A stretch of 64,000 nucleotides of DNA from Rugamonas aquatica (GTDB lineage: Bacteria > Pseudomonadota > Gammaproteobacteria > Burkholderiales > Burkholderiaceae_D). The DNA is taken from NCBI RefSeq assembly GCF_009380215.1, contig NZ_WHUG01000016.1, positions 1 to 64,000 of the forward strand, given 5' to 3'. Under the pieces are notes generated by a model, which saw only the letters and a list, made by a program, of their open reading frames with translations, did no database searches and was not told the DNA's origin. Positions 55,947-63,585 of the stretch are shown here, piece after piece. A program made the translations under genes and the position numbers. Positions within the stretch are counted from its first letter, which is position 1; every line of letters begins with the position of its first letter.

Positions 55947-56450
55947 ATGACCATCGAAAACCCCGCGCCCGCCGACCACCTGACCCACTTCGACAGCTCC
56001 GGCCAGGCGCATATGGTCGACGTCGGCGCCAAGACGGAGACGCACCGCATCGCGCTGGCCAGCGGCACCATCCGCATGAAGCCGGAGACGCTGGCCATCA
56101 TCACCAGCGGCACGGCCAAGAAAGGCGACGTGCTGGGCATCGCCCGCATCGCCGCCATCATGGCGTCCAAGCGCACCAGCGACCTGGTGCCGCTGTGCCA
56201 CCCGCTGGCCCTGACCCGCGTGACGGTGGATTTCGAGACCGATGTGGCTGCTTCAAGCGTGCACTGCAAGGCCCAGGTTGAGACCTACGGCAAGACCGGG
56301 GTGGAAATGGAGGCGCTGACGGCGGTGCAGGTCGGCCTGCTGACCGTGTACGACATGTGCAAGGCCGTGGACCGGGGCATGGTGATGACCGATATCCGCG
56401 TGATGGAGAAGCATGGCGGCAAGTCGGGCGACTGGAGCGTGACGAGCTAA
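55947..56450 (+). CDS. moaC: Cyclic pyranopterin monophosphate synthase
   Basis: The protein has 167 residues. It has LTHFDSSGQAHMVDVGAKTET, IAAIMASKRTSDLVPLCHPLALT, and KTGVEMEALTAVQVGLLTVYDMCKAVDRGM, all MoaC signatures including the conserved Lys, Asp and His. It acts in molybdenum cofactor synthesis together with MoaA. No other moa gene is nearby. Confidence 0.97.
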   Translation: MTIENPAPADHLTHFDSSGQAHMVDVGAKTETHRIALASGTIRMKPETLAIITSGTAKKGDVLGIARIAAIMASKRTSDLVPLCHPLALTRVTVDFETDVAASSVHCKAQVETYGKTGVEMEALTAVQVGLLTVYDMCKAVDRGMVMTDIRVMEKHGGKSGDWSVTS

Positions 56451-56566
56451 ACCGCCTTCCCCCGCCTCCACATCCGTGATGAGCGCCGAAATGCAACGGT
56501 TTTCGGCGTTGCGCCCCCTCTTGCCGGCTAGTCTGCGACCATTTGGCATCTCAACCTATTGTCTGA

Positions 56567-56595
56567 TTGTTACCTTTGTTTAGCGCGTATATAAT
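56567..56595 (+). promoter_or_regulatory. Sigma-70 promoter candidate for the PilZ gene
   Basis: TTGTTA (56567-56572) and a perfect TATAAT (56590-56595) are separated by 17 bp. The predicted start near 56602 gives a leader of about 65 nt before the PilZ gene ATG. Confidence 0.65.
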
Positions 56596-56666
56596 AAATG
56601 TTGCTGAAGTAATTTTTTGACGTAGGTCTCACCGTACCCGCCTCGCGCATACGAGAAAGAATTTGA

Positions 56667-57380
56667 ATGAGCAGCAACCCTCCTCCACCGAGCGAAGCCA
56701 AGACTCAGGAATACGAATTCGAACAGATGAACCTGCAAGTGGGCGGCAGGATTCAGTTCATTACTCATCGCACCATCAAGCCTATCCAGCACTTCTCCAC
56801 GCTGATCGGCTGGGTCAAGGACGAGTATATGATCGTCAAGGTTCCGTTCGAGAATGGCGCTCCGATCGCCCTCAATGACGGCGACAAGCTGACCATCCGC
56901 GTCTTCTCCGGCGTCAACGTGTGCTCATTCTCTTGCGTCGTGCAACGCGTGTTCCCGCGGCCGCTGTTCTATGTCCACCTGTCGTTCCCGGTGTCGATCC
57001 AGGGCACCAGCCTGCGCGCGGCGATGCGGGTCAAGGTCGATATCCCGGCCCAGGTGACGTCGCCGGCCGGCACCACTTCGGTGTTCCTGGTGAACCTGAG
57101 CGTGTCGGGCGCGCTGATCGAGTCGGCCAAGAAACTGTCCGAAGACGAGGCCGAGGTCGGCCTGTCCTTCTACCTGATCGCCCAGCCCGGCAACCGCCAG
57201 GTGCGCATCAATCCGAACGCCACCATCCGCAACATCAACGTGGTCAAGCCGGCCACCAGCGACAAGGCCGAGGTGTTCACCTACGGCGTGCAGTTCATCG
57301 ACCTGGACCCGGTCCACTACACCATGCTGCAAAACCTGACCTACGAGGCGCTGATCGCCGATCGACAGAAGATCGTCTGA
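56667..57380 (+). CDS. PilZ-domain c-di-GMP effector (YcgR-like flagellar brake)
   Basis: The protein has 237 residues. The N-terminal domain (about 20-115) has the YcgR-N pattern (LQVGGRIQFITHRT, LIGWVKDEYMIVKVPF). The PilZ domain (about 118-235) has the c-di-GMP motifs RAAMR (RxxxR) and NLSVSGALI (D/NxSxxG). It binds c-di-GMP and would slow flagellar motion or affect surface behaviour. It has its own promoter and a bidirectional terminator against the convergent pilin gene. Confidence 0.92.
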   Translation: MSSNPPPPSEAKTQEYEFEQMNLQVGGRIQFITHRTIKPIQHFSTLIGWVKDEYMIVKVPFENGAPIALNDGDKLTIRVFSGVNVCSFSCVVQRVFPRPLFYVHLSFPVSIQGTSLRAAMRVKVDIPAQVTSPAGTTSVFLVNLSVSGALIESAKKLSEDEAEVGLSFYLIAQPGNRQVRINPNATIRNINVVKPATSDKAEVFTYGVQFIDLDPVHYTMLQNLTYEALIADRQKIV

Positions 57381-57383
57381 ACG

Positions 57384-57413
57384 AAAAAAAACCGGCCGAA
57401 GCCGGTTTTTTTT
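57384..57413. terminator. Bidirectional rho-independent terminator (PilZ gene / pilin gene)
   Basis: ACCGGC and GCCGGT form a stem with loop CGAA, flanked by eight A residues on the left and eight T residues on the right. It can therefore stop transcription from both converging genes. Confidence 0.9.
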
Positions 57414-57428
57414 CGTCCACAATCTGGA

Positions 57429-57896
57429 TTATGGCAGTACGTTGTTTTTCGTCAGAGCCTGCGACGCTGCGGTGTTGGTGACGGTGGTGGTCACGTTCCA
57501 GGTCACGTTAGCTGCGCCGGCGGCGATGGTCGGGGTGAAGGTCGCGGTTTTGCCGTCGATGTCTTTGCCGACGCCGGTAGCGAAGGTTTCAACAATCACG
57601 CCGTCGGTAACGGTGGCGCCGGAAACTTCCTTGGTCGCGGTGAAGGTCGGTACACCTTTGGCGCCGGCGTTGCAACCGGTCAGATCCCCTCCACCTTCCT
57701 GGGCGCACAGTGCCACCGCAGTCTTGATCGAGTCGATCGCGCCCTGGGCATTCGCCATCTTGGCTTTGACCGTGTAATCGCTGTACGCCGGGATCGCCAC
57801 GGCGGCCAGAATACCGATAATGGCAACCACGATCATCAGTTCGATCAGGGTGAAGCCGGCTTGTGCTTGTTTCTTCATCATTTTCATGGATTTCAT
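57429..57896 (-). CDS. pilA: Type IV pilin major subunit-like protein
   Basis: The protein has 155 residues. The prepilin leader MKSMKMMKKQAQAG is cut before FTLIELMIVVAIIGILAAVAIPAYSDY, the N-methylated helix with Glu5. The remaining part has ALCAQEGGGDLTGC (a Cys pair that may form an early disulfide) and beta-strands. It is assembled into type IV pili for twitching, adhesion or DNA uptake. A consensus sigma-54 promoter (57954-57968) lies upstream. A strong terminator follows. A cluster of other pil genes is not present in the window. Confidence 0.95.
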   Translation of the reverse strand: MKSMKMMKKQAQAGFTLIELMIVVAIIGILAAVAIPAYSDYTVKAKMANAQGAIDSIKTAVALCAQEGGGDLTGCNAGAKGVPTFTATKEVSGATVTDGVIVETFATGVGKDIDGKTATFTPTIAAGAANVTWNVTTTVTNTAASQALTKNNVLP

Positions 57897-57953
57897 TTTC
57901 GACTCCTGGGGGGTGTGTTGAACATCAAAATTTGGTAGGACACTTAGCTATGA

Positions 57954-57968
57954 GCAATTGGTGTGCCA
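57954..57968 (-). promoter_or_regulatory. Sigma-54 (-24/-12) promoter of pilA
   Basis: On the minus strand TGGCAC and TTGC are separated by 5 nt (ACCAA), matching the TGGCAC-N5-TTGC consensus exactly. The predicted start lies about 47 nt before the pilA ATG. In other bacteria pilin genes use RpoN with PilS/PilR. Confidence 0.85.
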
Positions 57969-58094
57969 CCCCATTTTTCGGGTCCAAACCCGCCAAATCT
58001 GCCAAAAACTGTCGCTTTTCGCCGCCCGGACTGCCGTTTTTTGTCAGTCGCGGCGCCGCAGTTTGTCAGCCGGCCGGCGCGCTGACAAATATTG

Positions 58095-58670
58095 TCAGGC
58101 GATGCGGAAGGCCATGTGGGTGCCGCCCAGGTCGATCACGTCGCCATGGTTCAAGCGCTGCGGCTGCTTGCCGAGGGGGATGTCGTTGACCAGCGGCGCC
58201 TGCGCGCCTTCCTGGTGGGTGATGGTGTAGGCGTCCGGATGGCGATGGATAACCACCACCTGCACGCCGGCGCGGCCGAGCGTGGTCTGCGGCTTGGTCA
58301 GCGCCATTTGTTTGCCGGCATTATTGCCATTTAAGACTTCGATCTGCGCCAGCACGGGCGCCGCCGCCATCATCGGCCGCACGCCGTCGGCGACAAACTC
58401 TACCTGGAACTTGGCCATTTTGATCACATCCTGATGCTGCAGGAAGTGCTTGCCGATGCGGTGGCCGTTGACGAAGGTGCCGTTGGTGCTGTGCAGGTCT
58501 TCCAGAAAAGAATCGTCGAGGATGGTGACGATGACCGCGTGGTCGCCGCTGACGGCCGGATGCGTCAGCACGATGTCGTTGCGCGGGTGACGGCCGATGG
58601 TCATCCGCTCCTTGCTCAGTTGTATTTGCTGTTCCAGCTGTCCGTCACGCGAGATGAGGATCTTCGCCAA
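58095..58670 (-). CDS. Tandem FHA-domain protein
   Basis: The protein has 191 residues from a TTG at 58670, preceded by TTGGAGAACAGA. The open frame continues upstream into the sucD terminator and is rejected there. FHA domain 1 (about 20-90) has MTIGRHPRNDIVLTHPAVSGDHAVI and DLHSTNGTFVNG. A second, less canonical FHA fold follows (about 110-190) with TTLGRAGVQVVVIHRHPDAYTI and PLVNDIPLG. FHA domains bind phospho-threonine. No kinase gene lies next to it. It precedes pilA on the same strand. Confidence 0.87.
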   Translation of the reverse strand: MAKILISRDGQLEQQIQLSKERMTIGRHPRNDIVLTHPAVSGDHAVIVTILDDSFLEDLHSTNGTFVNGHRIGKHFLQHQDVIKMAKFQVEFVADGVRPMMAAAPVLAQIEVLNGNNAGKQMALTKPQTTLGRAGVQVVVIHRHPDAYTITHQEGAQAPLVNDIPLGKQPQRLNHGDVIDLGGTHMAFRIA

Positions 58671-58684
58671 TCTGTTCTCCAAAT

Positions 58685-58709
58685 AAAAAAGGGGAGCCGA
58701 AGCTCCCCC
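58685..58709 (-). terminator. Rho-independent terminator of sucCD
   Basis: On the minus strand GGGGAGC-TTCG-GCTCCCC is a stable UUCG-capped hairpin followed by six T residues, 28 nt after the sucD stop. It overlaps the 5' leader of the FHA gene. Confidence 0.9.
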
Positions 58710-58736
58710 ATTATTCCACATTCAAGCAAGCTGTTA

Positions 58737-59618
58737 TTACAGCATGGCTTTCAGCAGACGCGCCATTTCGGACGGGTTTTTGGTGACGGTGATGCCGCAA
58801 GCTTCCATGATTTCCAGTTTGGCTTGTGCGGTGTCAGCGCCGCCGGAGATCAGCGCGCCGGCGTGGCCCATGCGCTTGCCCGGAGGAGCGGTAACACCGG
58901 CGATGAAGCCGACGACCGGTTTTTTCATGTTGTCTTTGATCCAGTAAGCCGCGTTGGCTTCGTCTGGACCACCGATTTCGCCGATCATGATGACCGCGTC
59001 GGTATCAGGATCGTCGTTGAACATCTTCATGACGTCGATGTGCTTCAGACCGTTGATCGGGTCGCCGCCGATGCCGACTGCCGACGATTGGCCCAGGCCC
59101 AGTGCGGTCAGCTGACCGACTGCTTCATAGGTCAGGGTGCCCGAACGCGAAACCACGCCGATACGGCCCTTCTTGTGGATGTGGCCTGGCATGATGCCGA
59201 TCTTGATTTCGTCAGGGGTGATCAGGCCTGGGCAGTTAGGGCCCAGCAACAGGGTTTTCGAACCCGCTTTAGCCATGCGATCTTTCAAAGCCATCATGTC
59301 GCGGACAGGGATGCCTTCGGTGATGCAAATGGCCAGATCCATTTCAGCTTCGACAGCTTCCCAGATCGCGGCGGCCGCGCCTGCTGGCGGTACGTAGATG
59401 ACCGACACGTTGGCGCCGGTTTCTTTTTTCGCTTCGGTAACGTTAGCGAAAATAGGAATGCCTTCGAAATCTTCGCCGGCTTTCTTCGGGTTCACGCCTG
59501 CAACGAAAGCAGCTTTGCCGTTCGCGTAGTCGCGGCAACCGCGGGTGTGGAATTGACCGGTTTTGCCGGTAATACCTTGGGTAACGACTTTGGTATCTTT
59601 ATTGATCAGAATGGACAT
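58737..59618 (-). CDS. sucD: Succinyl-CoA ligase, alpha subunit
   Basis: The protein has 293 residues. Family motifs are VVTQGITGKTGQFHTRGCRDY, the CoA-binding VIYVPPAGAAAAIWEA, GPNCPGLITPDEIKIGIMPG, and the active-site His in GHAGALISGGADTA. With SucC it makes ATP or GTP from succinyl-CoA in the TCA cycle. It lies 13 nt after sucC and ends at a strong terminator. Confidence 0.97.
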   Translation of the reverse strand: MSILINKDTKVVTQGITGKTGQFHTRGCRDYANGKAAFVAGVNPKKAGEDFEGIPIFANVTEAKKETGANVSVIYVPPAGAAAAIWEAVEAEMDLAICITEGIPVRDMMALKDRMAKAGSKTLLLGPNCPGLITPDEIKIGIMPGHIHKKGRIGVVSRSGTLTYEAVGQLTALGLGQSSAVGIGGDPINGLKHIDVMKMFNDDPDTDAVIMIGEIGGPDEANAAYWIKDNMKKPVVGFIAGVTAPPGKRMGHAGALISGGADTAQAKLEIMEACGITVTKNPSEMARLLKAML

Positions 59619-59631
59619 GTTGATTCCTTAA

Positions 59632-60801
59632 TTAAGCTTGACCGGCAGCGGCGGCGACTACGCTCTTCGCTGCATCTTCCATGGTGTCGGCTGCGATGAT
59701 AGGCAGACCGGAATCGGCCAGCATCTTCTTGCCCAGGTCTTCGTTGGTGCCCTTCATGCGGACGACCAGCGGCACGTTCAGCGACACGGCTTTCACTGCG
59801 GTGATCACGCCTTCGGCGATCACGTCGCAACGCATGATGCCGCCGAAGATGTTGACCAGGATGGCTTTCAGGCCTGGGTTTTTCAGCATGATCTTGAACG
59901 CTTCGGTTACTTTCTCAGCCGTGGCGCCGCCGCCTACGTCCAGGAAGTTGGCTGGCTCGCCGCCGAACAGCTTGATGGTGTCCATGGTAGCCATGGCCAG
60001 GCCGGCGCCGTTCACCAGGCAGCCGATGTTGCCGTCCAGGGAGATGTAGGCCAGGTCGAATTTCGATGCTTCGACTTCAGCTGGATCTTCTTCGTCCAGA
60101 TCGCGGTAAGCGACGATTTCCGGTTGACGGAACAGCGAGTTGGCGTCGAAGTTGAACTTGGCGTCCAGAGCGATGACCTTGCCCGAACCGGTCAGGATCA
60201 GCGGGTTGATTTCGGCCAGCGACGAGTCGGTTTCCCAGTAGGCTTTGTACAGGCCTTGCAGGTTGGCGACGGCGTCGGCGATCGAAGCTTCCGGCACGCC
60301 GATCTTGGCGGCGATGCCAGCGGCTTCAGCGTCGGTCAGGCCGATCGATGGATCGATGGCGATCGAGTGCAGCAGTTCTGGGTGGGACTCGGCAACTTCT
60401 TCGATGTCCATGCCGCCTTCGGAGGAAGCCATCAGCACAACGCGCTGCGAGACGCGGTCGGTGACCAGCGAAACGTACAGTTCTTTCTTGATGTCCGCGC
60501 CTTCTTCGATCAGCAGGCGGCGTACTTTCTGGCCTTCAGGGCCGGTCTGGTGCGTGACCAGCTGCATGCCCAGGATCTGCTCGGAGAATTCTTTAACTTG
60601 TTCCAGCGATTTGGCGACTTTCACGCCGCCGCCTTTACCACGGCCACCGGCGTGGATTTGTGCTTTCACAACCCAGACCGGACCGCCCAAGGTTTCAGCA
60701 GCTTTGACTGCTTCTTCAACGGACATGCACGGAATACCGCGCGGAACCGTCACTCCGAATTTTCGGAGGATTTCTTTGCCTTGATACTCATGGATTTTCA
60801 T
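59632..60801 (-). CDS. sucC: Succinyl-CoA ligase, beta subunit
   Basis: The protein has 389 residues, the usual length. The ATP-grasp N-terminus reads MKIHEYQGKEILRKFGVTVPRGI, followed by VVKAQIHAGGRGKGGGVKV, INPLILTGSGKVIALDAKFNFDANS and GCLVNGAGLAMATMDTIKLFGGEPANFLDVGGGA. It binds the nucleotide for the succinyl-CoA ligase reaction. It is the first gene of sucCD. The DUF2889 gene lies 77 bp upstream on the same strand. Confidence 0.97.
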   Translation of the reverse strand: MKIHEYQGKEILRKFGVTVPRGIPCMSVEEAVKAAETLGGPVWVVKAQIHAGGRGKGGGVKVAKSLEQVKEFSEQILGMQLVTHQTGPEGQKVRRLLIEEGADIKKELYVSLVTDRVSQRVVLMASSEGGMDIEEVAESHPELLHSIAIDPSIGLTDAEAAGIAAKIGVPEASIADAVANLQGLYKAYWETDSSLAEINPLILTGSGKVIALDAKFNFDANSLFRQPEIVAYRDLDEEDPAEVEASKFDLAYISLDGNIGCLVNGAGLAMATMDTIKLFGGEPANFLDVGGGATAEKVTEAFKIMLKNPGLKAILVNIFGGIMRCDVIAEGVITAVKAVSLNVPLVVRMKGTNEDLGKKMLADSGLPIIAADTMEDAAKSVVAAAAGQA

Positions 60802-60878
60802 GCTGGCTTCCCTTCTGATGCTGATGTGTAAAAATCGGTTGATACTGCGAAATGTGTGAATCTAGTAAGCAGAGATTG

Positions 60879-61463
60879 CTACGCGCCACCTGGTGCTGCT
60901 TTGGCCACCCAGCGCGGGTAAAACTGCGCCACTGCTGCGCCGTCGGTGCGCAGGGCATGGCATTTGTCGAGTTGAAACGGCTTGTGGCGCGGCACGCCTT
61001 GGTCCTCGGTAGCCGCGTCGTTGGTCGACCAGACATCGTTGGCGAACGCCTGCACCGCGGCCGTGGGCAGGATCTGCGCCAGTTCGGTCAAATGGGTGCA
61101 GCCGGAAATACCGGCCAGGCGTTGCTTGAGCTCGTGGCGGAAACCCTTCATCAGGTTCAGGCCTACCAGCTGTTTTTTGTAATCGGGGGCAATGGTGTCG
61201 CAGTGGCCGGGATATGGAACGGCATCGGATGCGGCTTCGGCATCGACGATGGTCAGTTGCAGATCGACGGTCAAACGCAGGTGCAGGTCATGCAGCGGGG
61301 TGCCGGCAGCGCGCGGGCCGGAGGCCAGCATGGTGTCGATGACTTTGATATCGGTGATATGGGCGTCAAGATCCCACAGCCCGTCATCGCGTGCGTACGC
61401 TTGGACGGCAATTGCGCGCGTGTGCCGGAGCGCACGTCGGGTAACTGGAGTTGACAGGGACAT
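60879..61463 (-). CDS. DUF2889 family protein
   Basis: The protein has 194 residues from the ATG at 61463 (MSLSTPVTRRALRHTRAIAVQAYARDDGLWDLDAHITDIK). This N-terminus and LRLTVDLQLTIVDAEAASDAVPYPGHC, GLNLMKGFRHELKQRLAGISGCTHLTEL are the DUF2889 signature. No signal or membrane segment is visible. The function is unknown. The position between recX and sucC is common in Burkholderiales. An upstream extension of 41 codons is rejected because it lacks similarity. Confidence 0.9.
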   Translation of the reverse strand: MSLSTPVTRRALRHTRAIAVQAYARDDGLWDLDAHITDIKVIDTMLASGPRAAGTPLHDLHLRLTVDLQLTIVDAEAASDAVPYPGHCDTIAPDYKKQLVGLNLMKGFRHELKQRLAGISGCTHLTELAQILPTAAVQAFANDVWSTNDAATEDQGVPRHKPFQLDKCHALRTDGAAVAQFYPRWVAKAAPGGA

Positions 61464-61717
61464 AAGACCGATGCCGCTCTCGCGGCAGAAATTTAGTAAG
61501 CAGCCATGTGCTGATCGCACGTGTCCGCAGCTTCTACGGACAACTACCGCACCTGCGGCGCTGCAAAAACCCCAAAAGTGTAGCACATCGGTGCCTCAAG
61601 TTGCGTCAGAACATAACTTTGAGCATTGAAAATGGCGGTTTTGAGAGCGTTTTGGCAAGAAATTCACCAGTCTTATTTCAGTCATGGAAACATTGCATGG
61701 TGCGGCGCGGCAATGTT

Positions 61718-62170
61718 CTAGTCGTCTTCCGGGGCGCCCTTGAGCGCGGTTTGCACGGCGCGCTGGGAAAATCCACGTTGCAGCAGGAAGCGCATCTGCT
61801 TGTTGCGTTCCTGTGGATCGGCGGCCACGGTGCCGAACTTGCGGTTCCAGACTTCGACGCAGCGCTCGGTCTCGCCTTCGGCCAGGCCGGCCTTCAATTC
61901 CTGCAATTCCTCGCCCTTGATGCCGTGGCTTTGCAGCTCGGCCACGATGCGGCTGTTGCCGAAGCGGGCCGAACGGCGGTGGATCAGCGCTTCCGAGAAA
62001 CGCTCCTGCGACAGCCAGTTGTTCTTTTCCAGCAGGTCGAGCAGGGCTTCGACGTCGTCGCCCTCTTCCGCGTAGCGCGCCAGCTTGCGGGCCAGCTCCA
62101 TGCGGCTGTGCTCGCGCATCGACAGGTAGCGCAGGGCGCGGCCCTTCAGGCTAAGTTGCGGTGCTGCCAT
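61718..62170 (-). CDS. recX: Regulatory protein RecX
   Basis: The protein has 150 residues from the ATG at 62170 (MAAPQLSLKGRALRYLSMREHSRMELARKL). It has the three-helix repeats of RecX: GDDVEALLDLLEKNNWLSQERFSEALIHRRSARFGNSRIVAELQSHGI and RNKQMRFLLQRGFSQRAVQTAL. It inhibits RecA filament activity. It lies 132 bp after recA, and a palindromic repeat pair sits between the two genes. Confidence 0.94.
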   Translation of the reverse strand: MAAPQLSLKGRALRYLSMREHSRMELARKLARYAEEGDDVEALLDLLEKNNWLSQERFSEALIHRRSARFGNSRIVAELQSHGIKGEELQELKAGLAEGETERCVEVWNRKFGTVAADPQERNKQMRFLLQRGFSQRAVQTALKGAPEDD

Positions 62171-62229
62171 AAAACCCTCTGCACAATGAGAAAACCACCG
62201 GCTGAATGAACAGCGCGGTGGTCGATCCG

Positions 62230-62299
62230 TCACTCCCGCGCACGCGGGAGTCTATAGAACGCATGCTCAGCATGGATTCCCGCGTTCGCGGGAATGACC
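62230..62299. repeat. Paired CTCCCGCG/TTCCCGCG palindromes (REP/BIME-like) between recA and recX
   Basis: There are two perfect hairpins: ACTCCCGCG-ca-CGCGGGAGT (62232-62251) and ATTCCCGCG-tt-CGCGGGAAT (62276-62295), linked by 24 bp that include GCATGC. The outer flanks CGTC and GACCA are nearly complementary. The design matches the pair at 32953-33055. It starts 4 bp past the recA stop. Confidence 0.85.
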
Positions 62300-62302
62300 A
62301 GC

Positions 62303-63412
62303 TTACGCGGCGTCGGCCTTGTCGCCTTTGTCCGCCTTGTCGACGGATTTCAGCTTGACCACGGTGTCGCCCTTGTCGGCGGCCAGCGGCGGCAGTGCGC
62401 GCACGCCCAGCGATTCGCGGACCTTGTTTTCGATTTCCCACGCCAGCTCAGGACGCTCTTGCAGGAAGATGCGGGCGTTGTCCTTGCCCTGGCCGACGCG
62501 CTCGCCGTTGTAGCTGTACCAGGAACCGGATTTCTCGACGATCTTCGCTTCCACGCCCAGGTCCAGGATCTCGCCTTCGCGCGAGGTGCCGGCGCCGTAC
62601 AGGATGTCGAAGTGCGCTTCCTTGAACGGCGGCGCGATCTTGTTCTTGACGACCTTGACCTTGGTTTCGTTACCGATCACCTCGTCGCCCGATTTGATCG
62701 AGCCGGTGCGGCGGATGTCCAGGCGCACGGAGGCGTAGAACTTCAGCGCGTTACCGCCGGTGGTGGTTTCCGGGCTGCCGAACATGACGCCGATCTTCAT
62801 GCGGATCTGGTTGATGAAGATGACCAGGGTGTTGGTGCGGTTGATCGAACCGGTCAGCTTGCGCAGCGCCTGGGACATCAGACGGGCTTGCAGGCCCGGC
62901 AGCGAGTCGCCCATGTCGCCTTCGATCTCGGCGCGTGGGGTCAGCGCGGCGACGGAGTCGACCACGACCATGTCCACCGAGCCGGAGCGCACCAGCGCGT
63001 CGCAGATTTCCAGTGCCTGTTCGCCGGTGTCCGGCTGCGAAATCAGCAGCTCGTGCAGGTTGACGCCCAGTTTCTGCGCGTAGCCCACGTCCAGCGCGTG
63101 TTCGGCGTCGATGAAGGCGCAGGTGCCGCCCAGTTTTTGCATTTCCGCGATGGTTTGCAGCGTCAGCGTGGTTTTACCCGACGATTCCGGACCGTAGATT
63201 TCCACCACGCGGCCGCGCGGCAGGCCGCCGACGCCCAGGGCGATATCCAGACCCAGCGAACCGGTCGACACGACCTGTACGTCCTCGATCGGCGTGTTGG
63301 CGTCCATGCGCATTACGGAGCCTTTGCCGAATTGCTTTTCAATCTGGGCCAGCGCGGCAGCCAGCGCCTTAGCCTTTTCAGATGCAGGTACAACAGCTTT
63401 TTTATCGTCCAT
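62303..63412 (-). CDS. recA: Recombinase A
   Basis: The protein has 369 residues. The Walker A is EIYGPESSGKTTLTLQ, followed by IDAEHALDVGYAQKLG, VDSVAALTPRAEIEGDMGD, loop L2 in MKIGVMFGSPETTTGGNALKFYASVRLDIRR, and a C-terminal domain. The tail is extended and charged (about 30 residues, ending VDKADKGDKADAA). It forms DNA strand-exchange filaments and triggers LexA cleavage. A perfect SOS box overlaps its promoter. Transcription continues toward recX through a repeat pair. Confidence 0.98.
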   Translation of the reverse strand: MDDKKAVVPASEKAKALAAALAQIEKQFGKGSVMRMDANTPIEDVQVVSTGSLGLDIALGVGGLPRGRVVEIYGPESSGKTTLTLQTIAEMQKLGGTCAFIDAEHALDVGYAQKLGVNLHELLISQPDTGEQALEICDALVRSGSVDMVVVDSVAALTPRAEIEGDMGDSLPGLQARLMSQALRKLTGSINRTNTLVIFINQIRMKIGVMFGSPETTTGGNALKFYASVRLDIRRTGSIKSGDEVIGNETKVKVVKNKIAPPFKEAHFDILYGAGTSREGEILDLGVEAKIVEKSGSWYSYNGERVGQGKDNARIFLQERPELAWEIENKVRESLGVRALPPLAADKGDTVVKLKSVDKADKGDKADAA

Positions 63413-63462
63413 AATGTTCTTTCAACCAGTAGGTGGGTGCAAATTCGTCGGTACAGGCAGCA

Positions 63463-63478
63463 CTGTATAAAAAAACAG
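63463..63478. promoter_or_regulatory. LexA-binding SOS box of recA
   Basis: CTG-N10-CAG, with outer bases extending it to GCACTGT-N8-ACAGTGC (63460-63481). On the minus strand it overlaps a promoter TTGCAT-N17-TACAGT, so LexA would block recA transcription. Confidence 0.92.
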
Positions 63479-63492
63479 TGCTTAATGCAAGC
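63464..63492 (-). promoter_or_regulatory. Sigma-70 promoter of recA
   Basis: On the minus strand TTGCAT and TACAGT are separated by 17 nt. The -10 element lies inside the SOS box. Transcription would start about 45 nt upstream of the recA ATG. Confidence 0.6.
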
Positions 63493-63585
63493 ACGATTTT
63501 TAAACAATTTTTGAGACAGCACAAAAACTCGCCACCTTGCGGGAAATGAAACACAATACAAACTTCTGCAGCCGGAGTGTCTTAC

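Noticed and set aside
61464..61717. A small gene or RNA in the 254-bp gap between recX and the DUF2889 gene.
   Set aside because: No frame with a plausible ribosome site or family pattern, and no clear hairpin-plus-T-run, is visible. It most likely holds the promoter of the DUF2889 gene.
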